Positions 26,763 through 37,257 of a DNA stretch of 64,000 nt are shown in pieces (within the stretch, counting starts at the first letter, position 1; each line of letters begins with the position of its first letter). The stretch spans positions 17,280 through 81,279 of the forward strand of contig JAQYWR010000029.1 of the NCBI GenBank assembly GCA_029379225.1, written 5' to 3'. The stretch is from Nostoc sp. S4. GTDB taxonomy: Bacteria; Cyanobacteriota; Cyanobacteriia; Cyanobacteriales; Nostocaceae. Under the pieces are notes generated by a model, which saw only the letters and a program-made list of their open reading frames with translations, ran no database searches and was not told the origin of the DNA. The position numbers and the translations under genes are program-made.

Positions 26763-27476
26763 ATGGAGATTCAAACTGAAATTTCTCAAGCTATAGCAGC
26801 TGTTGATTATCAAAAACTTCAAGCTGAGTTTCAAGTACAAAATGAATTTTTAGTGCTAGAAAACTTTCTGCCTAATTCCATCCTGAATGAGTTTTTGAGT
26901 TTGTTACCATTGCTGCAACCTGCTATCAATCGCAACTACATTCCCAATCATAAAAAGGGCGGTAGTATTAGCCGTTATAGTTTGGATAATCTGGCGCCAA
27001 TTTTTGGAGAGTTTTATCAACTAAATACCTTTTTCCAATTTCTCAACGAAATTACGGCTGAAAAACTCCTTCCTTGTCCTGATACCGATTCCCATACTTA
27101 CGCGCTGTACTACTATACCGAGCCTGGAGACCATATCCAGTATCATTACGATACCTCTTATTATGATGGGAAACGTTATACAGTATTGCTTGGTTTAGTT
27201 GATAATTCATCAAGTAAGCTGGAATATCAACTCTACAAAGATATTCCCGAACGAGAGACGCAAATGCGATCGCTTTCCTTAACGCCTGGTACTCTAGTAT
27301 TATTTAACGGTGACAAACTCTACCATAGAGTTACTCCTTTGGGTAACAATGAACAGCGGATTGTTTTGACTTTAGAGTACGTCACTGACACCCGCATGGG
27401 TATGTTAAAACGTTTTGTCTCAAATATGAAAGATGCGATCGCTTATTTTGGTTTTCGCCAAGTCTTTCGTCGTTAG
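26763..27476 (+). CDS. 2-oxoglutarate/Fe(II)-dependent oxygenase-like protein
   Basis: This 237-residue protein has the iron-binding facial triad of the 2OG oxygenase superfamily. His128 and Asp130 are in QYHYDTSYYDGKRYTVLL, His188 is in GDKLYHRVTPL, and Arg199 (NEQRIVLTLEY) is the expected 2-oxoglutarate anchor. Because the Asp is present, hydroxylation is more likely than halogenation. The substrate is unknown. The N-terminal LENFLPNSILNEFLSLLPLL is like prolyl-hydroxylase-type folds (P4Hc). The start ATG 26763 fits the family. It lies upstream of a GH13 gene on the same strand. Confidence 0.82.
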   Translation: MEIQTEISQAIAAVDYQKLQAEFQVQNEFLVLENFLPNSILNEFLSLLPLLQPAINRNYIPNHKKGGSISRYSLDNLAPIFGEFYQLNTFFQFLNEITAEKLLPCPDTDSHTYALYYYTEPGDHIQYHYDTSYYDGKRYTVLLGLVDNSSSKLEYQLYKDIPERETQMRSLSLTPGTLVLFNGDKLYHRVTPLGNNEQRIVLTLEYVTDTRMGMLKRFVSNMKDAIAYFGFRQVFRR

Positions 27477-27620
27477 GGTAACTAATGTCATTGGATGGAA
27501 GTCAAAATTCAAATAAAAAGGACAGAAAAAATTTATTACTTAAGAAAGAAGCTACAAATTCTTAAGTAATACAAAATCATTTTATTGATTATTTTTATAG
27601 AAATTTCTATAAATCTCGAA

Positions 27621-29291
27621 ATGGAAAGTTTAATTGAATTTACCTTATTTGCTCCTCGTAACCAAGGAGCAGTTTTAATTGGATCGTTTTCTGATTGGCA
27701 GGAAATACCAATGCAAAAAGGTGAAGATGGTTATTTTCGCACTCAAATACAACTAAAAGACGGCATTTATCAATATAAATTTCGCGTTCAAACTAAAAGT
27801 CCTAATTTTGCACCTAATGAATGGGTAGATGTTATTGACCCCAAGGCAACAGATGTTAATGAAACAGAGAAGCACGCTCTAGTGCGGATTAAAGATGGAC
27901 AACGTGTTGTTGATACTTATGTTTGGCAACATGATGAAATGCCGTTGCCTGATAATCGTGAATTAGTCTTATATGAAATGCACGTTGCTGATTTCACTGG
28001 TGATGGAGTCGAGCCTGATAAACAAGGCAAATATTTAGGGGTAATTGCCAAGTTAGATTATCTGTGTAAATTAGGAATTAATGCAATCGAACTGATGCCA
28101 GTCAATGAGTACCCAGGTAACTATAACTGGGGGTATAAAGTACGCCACTTCTTTGCTACAGAATCTAGTTATGGTTGCACAGAAGATTTAAAGCGATTAA
28201 TAGATGAGTGTCATGGTAGAGGTATTCGCGTTTTTTTAGATGGAATTTATAATCACACAGACGAAGAATGTCCGCTAATGCTGATTGACCGGAATTATTG
28301 GTACTACGAACACATGCATTATCCTGAAGACCCAGATAATTATTGGGGACCAGAGTTTAACTATGATAATTACGATGAAAAGTTAAATGTTAAGCCTGCA
28401 TGGAAATATATTGGCGATGTAGTGCAATTTTGGATTCAAGAATATCATATTGATGGAATTCGCTTTGATGCAGTGCGCCAATTGGCTAACTTTGAATTTC
28501 TTGAGTGGCTGGCTGAGCAAACAAAAAAACACGCCGCAATCAAGCAGTTTTATAATATTGCCGAACACATTCCCGATACAAGCACTGTAGTCAGACCAGA
28601 TGGACCATTAGATGCTTGTTGGCATGAAAGTTTTCGCTACTTTATAATTCCATCTATTTGTGAAAAATCATTTGAATTAGAACAATTAAAGCAGATTTTA
28701 GACCCGAGAAAGCAGGGTTATGCAACTACTACTAATGTGATAAATTATTTAGCAACACACGATCGCCAACGTGTGTTGCGAGAATTAGGTGATGCTGGTA
28801 TCTTTGACGCAGAGGCATTTAAACGAGCAAAGTTAGCAGCAGTCCTCTTAATGACAGCGATGGGTATACCAATGCTGTGGATGGGAGAAGAGTTTGGCGA
28901 ATACCAGCAAAAAAGTGAAGATGTGACTGAACCAAGGAAAATTACTTGGTCTTTGTTAGCAAATAGCCAAAATCATAATTTATTTGAGTATTATCAAAAA
29001 CTGATTGCTCTACGCAAGCAAAATTTAGCTTTGCAAAGTGACACTATAAAATTTTTCTATGAAAATGCAAAAGATAAAGTTTTGGCTTATAGCCGCTGGG
29101 ATAAACAGGATTCTCATGTCGTCGTCGTGGTAAATTTTTCTCCCCTGAATCTAACTAGATATGAAATTCCTGATTTTCCAACTGCTGAGTATTGGCGAGA
29201 TTGGTTTGGTAACTGTGAAGTGGAAGCTCAAGATGATAGTTTAGTCACTAATTTACCAAGCTATACAGCTAAAATATTTGTTTGGCAATAA
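27621..29291 (+). CDS. GH13 alpha-amylase family enzyme with N-terminal CBM48-like domain
   Basis: This protein of about 556 residues has an N-terminal beta-sandwich (about 1-95; FTLFAPRNQGAVLIGSFSDW) like CBM48 of branching enzymes and trehalohydrolases. A GH13 barrel follows: region I FLDGIYNHT, nucleophile Asp283 in GIRFDAVRQ, acid/base Glu315 in NIAEHIPD and transition-state Asp381 in ATHDRQR. The usual Asn-His-Asp is Thr-His-Asp here. A C-terminal beta domain ends the chain. It should act on alpha-1,4/1,6-glucans, as hydrolase, branching or debranching enzyme. Exact activity is uncertain. ATG 27621 is preferred to the in-frame TTG 27585. A hairpin follows the stop. Confidence 0.85.
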   Translation: MESLIEFTLFAPRNQGAVLIGSFSDWQEIPMQKGEDGYFRTQIQLKDGIYQYKFRVQTKSPNFAPNEWVDVIDPKATDVNETEKHALVRIKDGQRVVDTYVWQHDEMPLPDNRELVLYEMHVADFTGDGVEPDKQGKYLGVIAKLDYLCKLGINAIELMPVNEYPGNYNWGYKVRHFFATESSYGCTEDLKRLIDECHGRGIRVFLDGIYNHTDEECPLMLIDRNYWYYEHMHYPEDPDNYWGPEFNYDNYDEKLNVKPAWKYIGDVVQFWIQEYHIDGIRFDAVRQLANFEFLEWLAEQTKKHAAIKQFYNIAEHIPDTSTVVRPDGPLDACWHESFRYFIIPSICEKSFELEQLKQILDPRKQGYATTTNVINYLATHDRQRVLRELGDAGIFDAEAFKRAKLAAVLLMTAMGIPMLWMGEEFGEYQQKSEDVTEPRKITWSLLANSQNHNLFEYYQKLIALRKQNLALQSDTIKFFYENAKDKVLAYSRWDKQDSHVVVVVNFSPLNLTRYEIPDFPTAEYWRDWFGNCEVEAQDDSLVTNLPSYTAKIFVWQ

Positions 29292-29842
29292 GCGTTAGTT
29301 AAAGCCAAATGAAAGCCCTCTAATGAAACAGAGGGCTGTTGGCAGATATGGTTAGCTAAGGGGACAAAGACAATAGAACTAATGCAAACACTTGGTATTT
29401 TGATGTGGATGCAATAGGTTGCTATATAAATAAATAGTATCAGATGACTATCAAATAAGATACTCATATGCATCACACGTGCAACAGTTAAGTACTATTT
29501 AATGTCAACATCCCAACATCAGCCCAAACCCTTGAGAAATTCATGCAGTTAGGTTTTCCACAAACTTTGAGATATCTTTTGTTTTCAGATTGTGCGGGAC
29601 GTATTTATATTTTATTTATAAAAACTTTATAAAAACTTTTTATCTTTAAAAAAAGTATTTCATATTTAAATTATTAGTATCATATGATAATACAAAAGAA
29701 TTATATTTAGCGTGCAACTATATTGGCAAAAGCAGCAAAATGCTTCAAAATCTTTGTGAGAAAATATAAGGATGCTACTCAAAATTTATATGTAATTGAA
29801 TATAACTCTTTTGAATAAACATTTAACAGGATTCAAAACTGC
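29292..29842. other. Long AT-rich spacer
   Basis: About 550 bp with no supportable gene. It contains the hairpin at 29314-29337 and then very AT-rich DNA (for example 29600-29720, mostly A and T). This leads to the decayed glycosyltransferase and has clearly lower GC than most of the window. Confidence 0.5.
29314..29337 (+). terminator. Hairpin after the GH13 gene
   Basis: AGCCCTCT and AGAGGGCT form an 8-bp perfect stem around an 8-base loop, 22 bp after the GH13 stop. It is GC-rich enough for a terminator, but no T-run follows directly. Confidence 0.5.
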
Positions 29843-31472
29843 ATGAAAAAAATATTGTCACAAAATTGGATGAATTATCAAGAATGGTTACGTTTTTTAA
29901 TCATTATATTAATAGTAACAGGTGTCTTTTTTCGCTTCGTCAATATTGACAAAAAAATTTATTGGAGTGATGAAGTTTTAACATCATTAGGCATATCTGG
30001 ATATATGGAGTCAGAAATGGCTAAAAATCTAGGTGATGGTCATTTGATAAATCAAGAAGAATTGAATAAATATCAGTATCCTAATAATGAAAAAACTACA
30101 ACTGATGTAATTAACGGCATAGTTATAGAAGACTCAGAGATTTTGCCGCTACATATCTTAATGAATCGGCTTTGGGTGAAGTGGTTTGGCAACTCTATAG
30201 CTGTAACGAGAAGTTTTTCGGCATTTATTAGTTTGTTGACCTTTCCCTGTATTTATTGGCTATGTAAAGAATTATTTGAGTCTTCACTAACAGGATGGAT
30301 GGCGATGGCATTGGTAGCTGTTTCACCTGTTCACGTAATATATGCACAGGAAGCGCGATCGTACACTTTATGGATAGTAATTACTTTAATATCGAGTGCA
30401 GCGCTACTGCGAGCAATACGCCTAAAAACAAAAGTTAGTTGGTGCATTTATGCAGCAACATTAATAGTAGGATTTTATACTCATATATTTTTTTGTTTTA
30501 TTGCTCTCGGACAAGGAATTTATGTACTTATACTTGAACGCTTCCGATTGAATCAAATATCGATTTCTTATGTGCTTTCATCATTTGTAGCATTTATGAC
30601 TTTCTTTCTGTGGATATTGATTATTATTAAATATCCTCACTCAGATGCAGTATCTTGGGCGAATGCTAAACAAACTTTCTTTAATTCAGCTACTAGGTGG
30701 GCTGGACTAATTAGTCGTGGATTTCTTGATTTAGGGGTTAGTCCTAGCGATTCCGATAAACTTAAATATACTTTAATTCCTTTGATTGCAATAATTTTAA
30801 CTTTAATAAGTTACTCAATTTATATCCTCTGTAAAAGAACTTGTAAAAAAGTTTGGTTATTTGTTTTAACATTGATTGGGTCTGTAGGGCTTCCCTTAAT
30901 AATCCTAGATTTCGTCTTTGAAAAGCGATATGGTACTAGTAGATATATACTTCCCTCTATTTTAGGTACACAGTTAGCTGTTGCTTATTTATTAGCCACG
31001 AAAATTAGGTATCAATCTACTAAAATTTTACAAAAAAAGTCTGATCGTTTGTAATTTTATTAGTAATTTTCAGTGGATTAATATCTTGTTTACTCAGTTA
31101 TCAATCTCAAATGTGGTGGAACAACTATCCAGAAAGGTTTGGACTATATCCATAAATTACTAAGTTAATTTCTGAAGCTGAGAAACCACTTTTAATTAGT
31201 GATACTGATAGCATGGTTCCAGAAATACAAGTGCTTGGTCACTTAATCCTGCCAAAAGTACAAGTTCAACTTGTTGCTCCAAATAAATTACCAAAGGTTG
31301 CTAATGGGTTTAGTGATATATTCTTGTTCCAGCCTACTGAGTTCTTGAAAACCGGAATTGAGAAAATTTATAACTCAAAGTTACACCAGGTAAACAAGTT
31401 ACTCTGGAAAATTACAAAATCCACTTAGTAAATTCCAAGAAATACTTTATCCCGTTTGAAGTTGCTGACTAA
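29843..31472 (+). pseudogene. Decayed GT39/ArnT-like membrane glycosyltransferase
   Basis: The first 403 codons encode a typical polytopic glycosyltransferase-39-like protein: an early acidic loop KIYWSDEVLTSLG, HILMNRLWVKWFGNS, AQEARSYTLW and about nine hydrophobic segments. The frame then ends at 31054. Coding sense continues in the next frame (VILLVIFSGLISCLLSYQSQ, then WWNNYPERFGLYP), is stopped by TAA at 31153, and goes on in that frame (ITKLISEAEKPLLISDTDS, PTEFLKTGIEKIYNSK). It shifts again near 31375 (KVTPGKQVTLENYKIHLVNS). Two frameshifts and one stop in one homologous stretch mark a pseudogene. The first frameshift is close to an A7 run near 31031. Confidence 0.78.
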
Positions 31473-31820
31473 TGACTGATAACTGATGACTCTCAACAGT
31501 GAGATATATTCTCATTTGCAACTTCCTTAATCGCTCATCAGCTAGTAGCATTTGAGGAACATAAAAGCCCAGAGAATGGCTTACCGTACTCCCACACACA
31601 AGCAAGCCACCCGTAATGTCCTTCCATAAGGCTAGATTCGGGGGTTAGGTTGAGGCTCGTAGCAAGATCCCATAGGGGCACGCTCAACTCAATCTACAAA
31701 AAATAGGGAAGTATTGAGATTAAAAATTAATATTAATTAGTTTCATAAGTGACAAATTTAGAACAAAAATATACTTTAATTAATCCATGATTTAAGTATA
31801 TACTTTGATTGTTGCGGCTT
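31473..31820. other. Spacer before the giant membrane protein
   Basis: About 350 bp with no gene. The start shares the 'gtttgaagttgctgactaatgactg' spacer repeat also seen near 21100. A GC-richer stretch near 31560-31690 has no reading frame or RNA that I recognise. Confidence 0.4.
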
Positions 31821-34800
31821 ATGTCATTGCCTCTTGAGCGCCCGCTAAAAATCGAAATCAGACTCCCAGATTCCCATCCTCAATTATTAGAAGGACTTGA
31901 GATATGGTTGCGGTTAGGTTTGATATCCGATTCACAAGTCAGGCAGTTATGCCGAGAATTTCTGGTTTGTACGGTAGTGTTACAACCCCAGCCTGAACTT
32001 GAACCAAAGGTAATATTTGCAACTTTAGACCCGGTGAAACAGTTACCTGTAGCAGCTTTACAAGCTAGTAGCCTTAAACAACCGTCAGAAAAATTAGCTC
32101 AACCCAACTTTATCGGTACAATGTTGCAGTCCTTAGGGGCTGAATTGAGTGTCCGATGGCTGCTTTTTCTAGGGGTATTCTTGGTAGTGGTGTCGTCTGG
32201 GGTGTTAGCTGCTAGTCAGTGGGAGAAATTTCCTGCTTCTTTGCAGTATGGAGTTTTATTTGCTTATACTTTGAGTTTCTGGGGGTTAAGCTTTTGGGCG
32301 ACTAGGCAAAATAACTTGAGATTGACAGCTCAGACATTACTGATTGTCACTCTTTTGTTAGTGCCAGTCAACTTTTGGGCGATGGATAGCTTTCGGTTAT
32401 GGCAAAATCCTCTAAATTGGATTGTAGTTGCGATCGCCTGCCCTACCCTGACTGCTATTACTGTTTTAATCTGCAAAAATCGGACTATTTTTTCCAATTT
32501 AGATACTTCAAAGTTACCTGTACTAAATATTCTGGGGTTAAGTTATCTGCATTGGGGTTGGCAATTAAAAGGATTTCCCTTAATTGCCGTTTATTTGGCA
32601 ATGATAGCCACAACTATAATTACTGTTTTTGATAATCCTTATCCACATCTGAAAAATGCCAGCGATCGCCATAGTTTAAATATTAGTTTACGGGCTACAG
32701 TAATCATTTACGCTTTAATAGTCCTGCTAATGCGGGCGATTTTTATAGTTAGGGTAGATGTAACACAACTAGGCTTAGCTATTGGTATTTGCGGCTGGTT
32801 GGTGACTTGGTTAGCGCAGCACAGTGAGCAGAGGGCAGGGAACAGGGGGCAGGGGGCAAGGGAAGAGGAGGAAGTAACAGTAATATCTCCTTCATCCCCC
32901 TCACTCTGGGAAAGGCTTGGTGGATTATTACTCTTGCTGGGTTGGTTGGTTTCAGTAGTTAATTATCCCTGGCAAGCTATAGCTGTGAGTAGTTTGGGTT
33001 TGTGGTTTGTAGGAAATCGCCTGCAACGCTACAGTTTAAAATTTGACTTAGCGGCAGTTTTCCTGATTGGTTTACAGACAATTTGGCTGTTTTGGCGGTT
33101 AGTACCCCATAGCTTACAGCAATTGACGCTTGCTACTGCCACTCGGCTGACAAATGCTGAAAATGAACCTTGGGCGTTGCTGGGTGTAGTTTTATTTCCC
33201 TACGTAATTTTGATGGTGGCGCTGACAGATAATTTATATCGCGCCCAGAAGCGAGAATTGGCTAAATTTGGCGAACTACTGACTTTATTATTCGGAGCAT
33301 TTCTCACCACAATAGCTGTAGTTAATCCGACTTTGCGATCGCTAAATCTGCTATTTTCCACCGCTACCCTTGCTGTCGTCAGCAAACGCCGCTCTCCCTC
33401 ATCCCCTCGCCTGGTATACCTAACTCATATCATCGGCGTGCTGACGTTTTGCTCTATCGTGCATTGGTTTGCACCAGCACTGAGTAGACAAGTATGGGCA
33501 AGCATTTTATTAGCTTTGATGGTTGCAGAATGGAGATTTAGCCTAGGGAATGGACTATGGCGACGTAGTGCATGGGACATGGGTTTAGGATTAGCAGCTG
33601 CTAGTTTTTTGCTCTTGTGGATAAATGCAGAATCATCTTGGTATGGTATGGCTGACAGCAGGGCTAATTGGGGAGTCATTTGGCTAGTTACGCCTATAGC
33701 TTTGGCAGGTGTTGCTAATGCCACAACTATAGAGAATCGAACTATTGCCCGTTACTTGAGTGTCTTGGCTGTGGGAATTGCCCAGTTACTTACTTTACAA
33801 CTCCCAGAAACCAGATTAATCGGTTTGGGGGTGGGTGCAGGAGTAATGTTGGTAAATACGCACTATTTGCGAAACCAAGTCGCGCTAATCACAGAAGGAT
33901 TTATTTTAAGTTTTATTGGAGTGCTGCTGTGGACGGGTGTGCCTGGTTTCCCTCGTCTGGCGGTGGCTGGTTGGTATATTGTCGGAGCGATCGCCAGTTT
34001 AAGTTTATGGTTAATTCGCACAGCACTCAAGCGACGCGGTAACCAATTAGCACTTATTTATGCAACCGCTAGCGATAAATGGGCGATCGCTTTGTGTGGT
34101 TATGAGTTGTTTAGTTTGACGCTGCACTCAGTGCTGATTTACCAAGGGGTGACTAGTTCCGGATTTTTGTACTTAATTGCCACTGGTATTATTTTGGCAG
34201 GCATTGTCTATCGCAGTTGGCGACAACCAACAAATTGGGCATTTTATGGCATCGGTTGGTGTTTAGAATTGTTGACAGCCCAGGTATTGGGGTTTGGGGA
34301 GCGATCCATTATGAGGATGGTGTTCGCGCAGCGTGGCTTGCCAATCGCAAACATCGCCTTGGGTTTACTAACTGGGCTTGTAGGAGAGTGGTGGCGACGA
34401 CGACATCAATTACAAAGCCTACCTAGCAGCTTTCACATTCTGCCCTTAATTTATGCTGTATTCAGTGTATTGCTGCGTTTAGATACCTTCACTGAGTGGA
34501 CGGGTTTGTGTTCCTTAGGTGTAGCTTTAATAATTATTAGCGTCGGGCGACGCCGGGAAGACTTCAAACCCCTATTGTACTTAGGAATTATTGGCGGATC
34601 GATTTCTGCCTATGAACTTTTGTTTTATCAGTTACAAGCTTCAGGAGGAAAATTAGGTGATGGATTGATTGCCATGTCTGCCCTTGGCACCAGTATTATG
34701 TATGCCTATCGCATCCTCTCACCTTGGCTTGTGGACTATTTACGCTTAACTCCCCAAGAACTCAAAGGAATAGCCGATATTCATTGGGCTTGGAGTAGCT

Positions 34801-35762
34801 GCACCTTAATGGCTGCTATTGCCGTTCCAATTGGAGTTAATCGTTTGGTGGGATTGGGAACTGGCGTATTTTTGATTCGCTATGCAATTTTCCAAGGAAA
34901 GCGATCGCCCCAACTGTCCTTAGCAACAACATGGGGTATGACAATAGATGAAATCTGGGTTTACCTGGGTTTATTGGAGGCAGTTGTCATCAGTATTTAC
35001 TTGCAAGATACGCCAATAGGACGTTTATTTACTACACAATTACTTCCTTGGGATGGTGCGATCGCCTGTGTAGTTGCCTATTTTCTTTACATCTTACCTT
35101 GGGAAAGTTGGGGTTGGTCTCAAAGACCTTGGCAACAAGCTGCATACATTCTACCACTGTTGATTTTATGCCAAACTAGACTGCAAATTTACCCAATCGC
35201 TTTGCTACTTGCCGCTGGATATTATATCTTCTTGAGCATTGTGGGTGAAAACATCCGTTTTACCTATATTAGTGTAGTGCTGATAGATTGGGCGCTCTAC
35301 AGTTGGTTTGATAATTTAAATCTGCGCGCTCCATTGTGGTATGTAACACCAATTGGGTTATCACTACTTTATATTGCTCAAGTAGATTTCCAACTGAAAC
35401 TAGCAGAATTTAAAACAGTTCGTCATAACCTCCGCTTGCTAGGTAGCGGTTTAATTTGTGGGTGGGCAATTTTATTTGAGCAAAACACGCCTTGGATACC
35501 AGGTATTTTGAGCCTAATCGCCATTTTTGCGGGATTAGCTTTGCGAGTGCGGGCTTTTCTCTATATTGGTACAGCTACTTTTTTGATTACTAGTATCTAT
35601 CAATTGGTAATTTTCAGCTTACAGTACTCTTTTTTAAAATGGATTGTTAGCTTGCTAGTTGGTATATTACTGATTTATATTGCCGCCAACTTTGAAACTC
35701 GTCGCGCTCAAATAAGTGCCCTCATTCGTAGCACCATTGATGAATTGCGATCGTGGCAATAG
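31821..35762 (+). CDS. Very large polytopic membrane protein (DUF2157-like N-terminus)
   Basis: This protein of about 1313 residues has a short soluble start (LEGLEIWLRLGLISDSQVRQ), which resembles the start of DUF2157 proteins. About 30 or more hydrophobic segments follow, spread to the end, and the chain finishes with an Arg-rich tail (RRAQISALIRSTIDELRSW). No catalytic motif was recognised. Similar giant membrane proteins are conserved in filamentous cyanobacteria without known function. A hydrophilic insert at about residues 334-362 (QRAGNRGQGAREEEE) is made of intergenic repeat DNA. ATG 31821 is preferred over upstream in-frame TTG codons at 31809 and 31812. It is monocistronic, with a strong terminator after the stop. 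Confidence 0.75.
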   Translation: MSLPLERPLKIEIRLPDSHPQLLEGLEIWLRLGLISDSQVRQLCREFLVCTVVLQPQPELEPKVIFATLDPVKQLPVAALQASSLKQPSEKLAQPNFIGTMLQSLGAELSVRWLLFLGVFLVVVSSGVLAASQWEKFPASLQYGVLFAYTLSFWGLSFWATRQNNLRLTAQTLLIVTLLLVPVNFWAMDSFRLWQNPLNWIVVAIACPTLTAITVLICKNRTIFSNLDTSKLPVLNILGLSYLHWGWQLKGFPLIAVYLAMIATTIITVFDNPYPHLKNASDRHSLNISLRATVIIYALIVLLMRAIFIVRVDVTQLGLAIGICGWLVTWLAQHSEQRAGNRGQGAREEEEVTVISPSSPSLWERLGGLLLLLGWLVSVVNYPWQAIAVSSLGLWFVGNRLQRYSLKFDLAAVFLIGLQTIWLFWRLVPHSLQQLTLATATRLTNAENEPWALLGVVLFPYVILMVALTDNLYRAQKRELAKFGELLTLLFGAFLTTIAVVNPTLRSLNLLFSTATLAVVSKRRSPSSPRLVYLTHIIGVLTFCSIVHWFAPALSRQVWASILLALMVAEWRFSLGNGLWRRSAWDMGLGLAAASFLLLWINAESSWYGMADSRANWGVIWLVTPIALAGVANATTIENRTIARYLSVLAVGIAQLLTLQLPETRLIGLGVGAGVMLVNTHYLRNQVALITEGFILSFIGVLLWTGVPGFPRLAVAGWYIVGAIASLSLWLIRTALKRRGNQLALIYATASDKWAIALCGYELFSLTLHSVLIYQGVTSSGFLYLIATGIILAGIVYRSWRQPTNWAFYGIGWCLELLTAQVLGFGERSIMRMVFAQRGLPIANIALGLLTGLVGEWWRRRHQLQSLPSSFHILPLIYAVFSVLLRLDTFTEWTGLCSLGVALIIISVGRRREDFKPLLYLGIIGGSISAYELLFYQLQASGGKLGDGLIAMSALGTSIMYAYRILSPWLVDYLRLTPQELKGIADIHWAWSSCTLMAAIAVPIGVNRLVGLGTGVFLIRYAIFQGKRSPQLSLATTWGMTIDEIWVYLGLLEAVVISIYLQDTPIGRLFTTQLLPWDGAIACVVAYFLYILPWESWGWSQRPWQQAAYILPLLILCQTRLQIYPIALLLAAGYYIFLSIVGENIRFTYISVVLIDWALYSWFDNLNLRAPLWYVTPIGLSLLYIAQVDFQLKLAEFKTVRHNLRLLGSGLICGWAILFEQNTPWIPGILSLIAIFAGLALRVRAFLYIGTATFLITSIYQLVIFSLQYSFLKWIVSLLVGILLIYIAANFETRRAQISALIRSTIDELRSWQ
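32820..32912 (+). repeat. G-rich/C-rich intergenic-type repeat inside a coding frame
   Basis: Within the giant membrane protein gene, gagggcagggaacaggggg-type sequence (about 32829-32865) is followed by ccttcatccccctcactctggg. It is the same composite seen in the C39 exporter (7399-7620). It encodes a charged loop between two hydrophobic segments and keeps the frame. Confidence 0.75.
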
Positions 35763-36003
35763 TTTTGTTAGGTGCGTTATTGACATTAGTCATAACGCAA
35801 CGAAAATTTGGGGAACTCCAAAAAATAAATTATTCAATTTTGTGGACTTCACTACGACTTTCCCTCCCTCTACCCTCAAAGCGATGGGATATTTTTTTAT
35901 TTGTTAGTCCCTTAGGAGAGACTTTGACAAAAGTCAAAGTCTCTTTAGAGTTCTTTTTTTGATTTATACAAAAAGTCTAATTTAAAAGCTTAATAGCTTA
36001 GTA
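35763..36003. other. Convergent spacer with terminator
   Basis: About 240 bp between the giant membrane protein (+) and the epimerase (-). It holds the terminator at 35918-35960 and no gene. Confidence 0.6.
35918..35960 (+). terminator. Rho-independent terminator
   Basis: GAGACTTTGAC and GTCAAAGTCTC form a perfect 11-bp stem with an AAAA loop. A T-rich tail (ttcttttttt at 35951-35960) follows shortly. It lies about 155 bp after the stop of the giant membrane protein and ends its transcript. Confidence 0.85.
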
Positions 36004-36954
36004 TTACGAATACAGCGATTTAATCCAGTGCCATTCCTTAGTTAAACCCTCTGTTAGGCAGACTTGTGGTTGATATTTGAGAATTTTCTCGGCTTTAGAT
36101 ATATCAGCAGCAGTGTGACGGGCGTCTCCCATCGCCTGTTCTATATAGTTTCTTTTAATTGGTTTGCCGACAACTTCTTCAATTTGATTTAAAACTTCTG
36201 CTAAAACCACCCGACTACCGCCGCCTATATTAAAGATTTCTCCTACTGCTTGGGGTACGATCGCTGCGGCTAAATTAGCGGCAATAATATCACTAATAAA
36301 CGTAAATTCTCGCGTTTGCTGTCCATCGCCGTAAATTGGAATCGCCTCATCCTGTAAAATCGATTTAAAGAACTTATGAAATGCCATATCTGGGCGCTGT
36401 CTCGGCCCATAAACTGTGAAATAGCGCAATGACACAGATGGCACGTTAAAGTTTTTGTGATACAGCCCACACAACAACTCAGCTGCTAGCTTTGTAATCC
36501 CATAAGGAGAAACTGGTTGAGGAGAAATTCCCTCGTGGGTAGGTAATGTTTCCGCATCACCATACACACTCGACGAAGAAGCATACACTAACCTTTTGAG
36601 ATTTTTAGCGTCTTTGGCTGCTTCTAGCAAGACTTGTGTCGCGTTAATATTTCGTTCTGTATAATCTCGAAAAGCTTCACCCCAACTTGCTCTCACACCT
36701 GCTTGCGCCGCTTGATGATAAACTACATCAACATCTTTGAGGAGTTCGTGCCAATCTAAAAACTGAATATCTGCTTCAATTAATCTAAAGCCCGGTGAGC
36801 AATCTAAGCGGGTGACATTTTTACGCTTTAACATTGGATCGTAGTAATCATTAAATTCATCAATCCCAATTACTTCTTCTCCTTGTTGCAGCAATGTTTC
36901 TGCTAAATGAGAACCAATAAAACCAGCGACGCCAGTAACGATATTTTTAACCAT
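36004..36954 (-). CDS. NAD-dependent epimerase/dehydratase (UDP-glucuronate 4-epimerase type)
   Basis: This 316-residue extended short-chain dehydrogenase has the N-terminal Rossmann motif VTGVAGFIGSHLAETLL (GxxGxxG) and an early IGIDEFNDYYDPMLKRKNV, typical of UDP-glucuronate/UDP-glucose 4-epimerases. The catalytic Ser-rich strand is YASSSSVYGDAETLP, the YxxxK pair is in SPYGITKLAAE, and LRYFTVYGPRQRPDMAFHKF is the substrate region. It likely makes a nucleotide sugar for exopolysaccharide or cell wall. The start is ATG 36954 (MVKNIVTG). An earlier in-frame start at 36990 adds 12 residues before the Rossmann fold and is less likely. Confidence 0.9.
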   Translation of the reverse strand: MVKNIVTGVAGFIGSHLAETLLQQGEEVIGIDEFNDYYDPMLKRKNVTRLDCSPGFRLIEADIQFLDWHELLKDVDVVYHQAAQAGVRASWGEAFRDYTERNINATQVLLEAAKDAKNLKRLVYASSSSVYGDAETLPTHEGISPQPVSPYGITKLAAELLCGLYHKNFNVPSVSLRYFTVYGPRQRPDMAFHKFFKSILQDEAIPIYGDGQQTREFTFISDIIAANLAAAIVPQAVGEIFNIGGGSRVVLAEVLNQIEEVVGKPIKRNYIEQAMGDARHTAADISKAEKILKYQPQVCLTEGLTKEWHWIKSLYS

Positions 36955-37257
36955 GTTGCCTATTTTTTGATATTTAATATTTAGATTCACAAGTTAAGAC
37001 TTGTAATCAATAATTATTGCTTAAGAAAAAATTTTCATCAATTATTGCAATTATCCATGCATAACAAATATTTAAAAAAATATCTAGGAATCTAAGTCGA
37101 TTACATCAAAAAATCTCTACAGTTGAGGCTTAAAGCTGTTTGTCTATTGCCTATTACCTTGTGAAGAGACTTGCATAAGTGTGAGAATTAATGGAAAAAT
37201 TGATCCGCGAGAGCCGCTAAGATATTTTGGTTTGGCAAGGGACGCACGAGGAAATCA

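Noticed and set aside
31560..31690. GC-richer patch considered as a possible structured RNA
   Set aside because: No recognisable tRNA, riboswitch or known RNA motif could be traced by eye.
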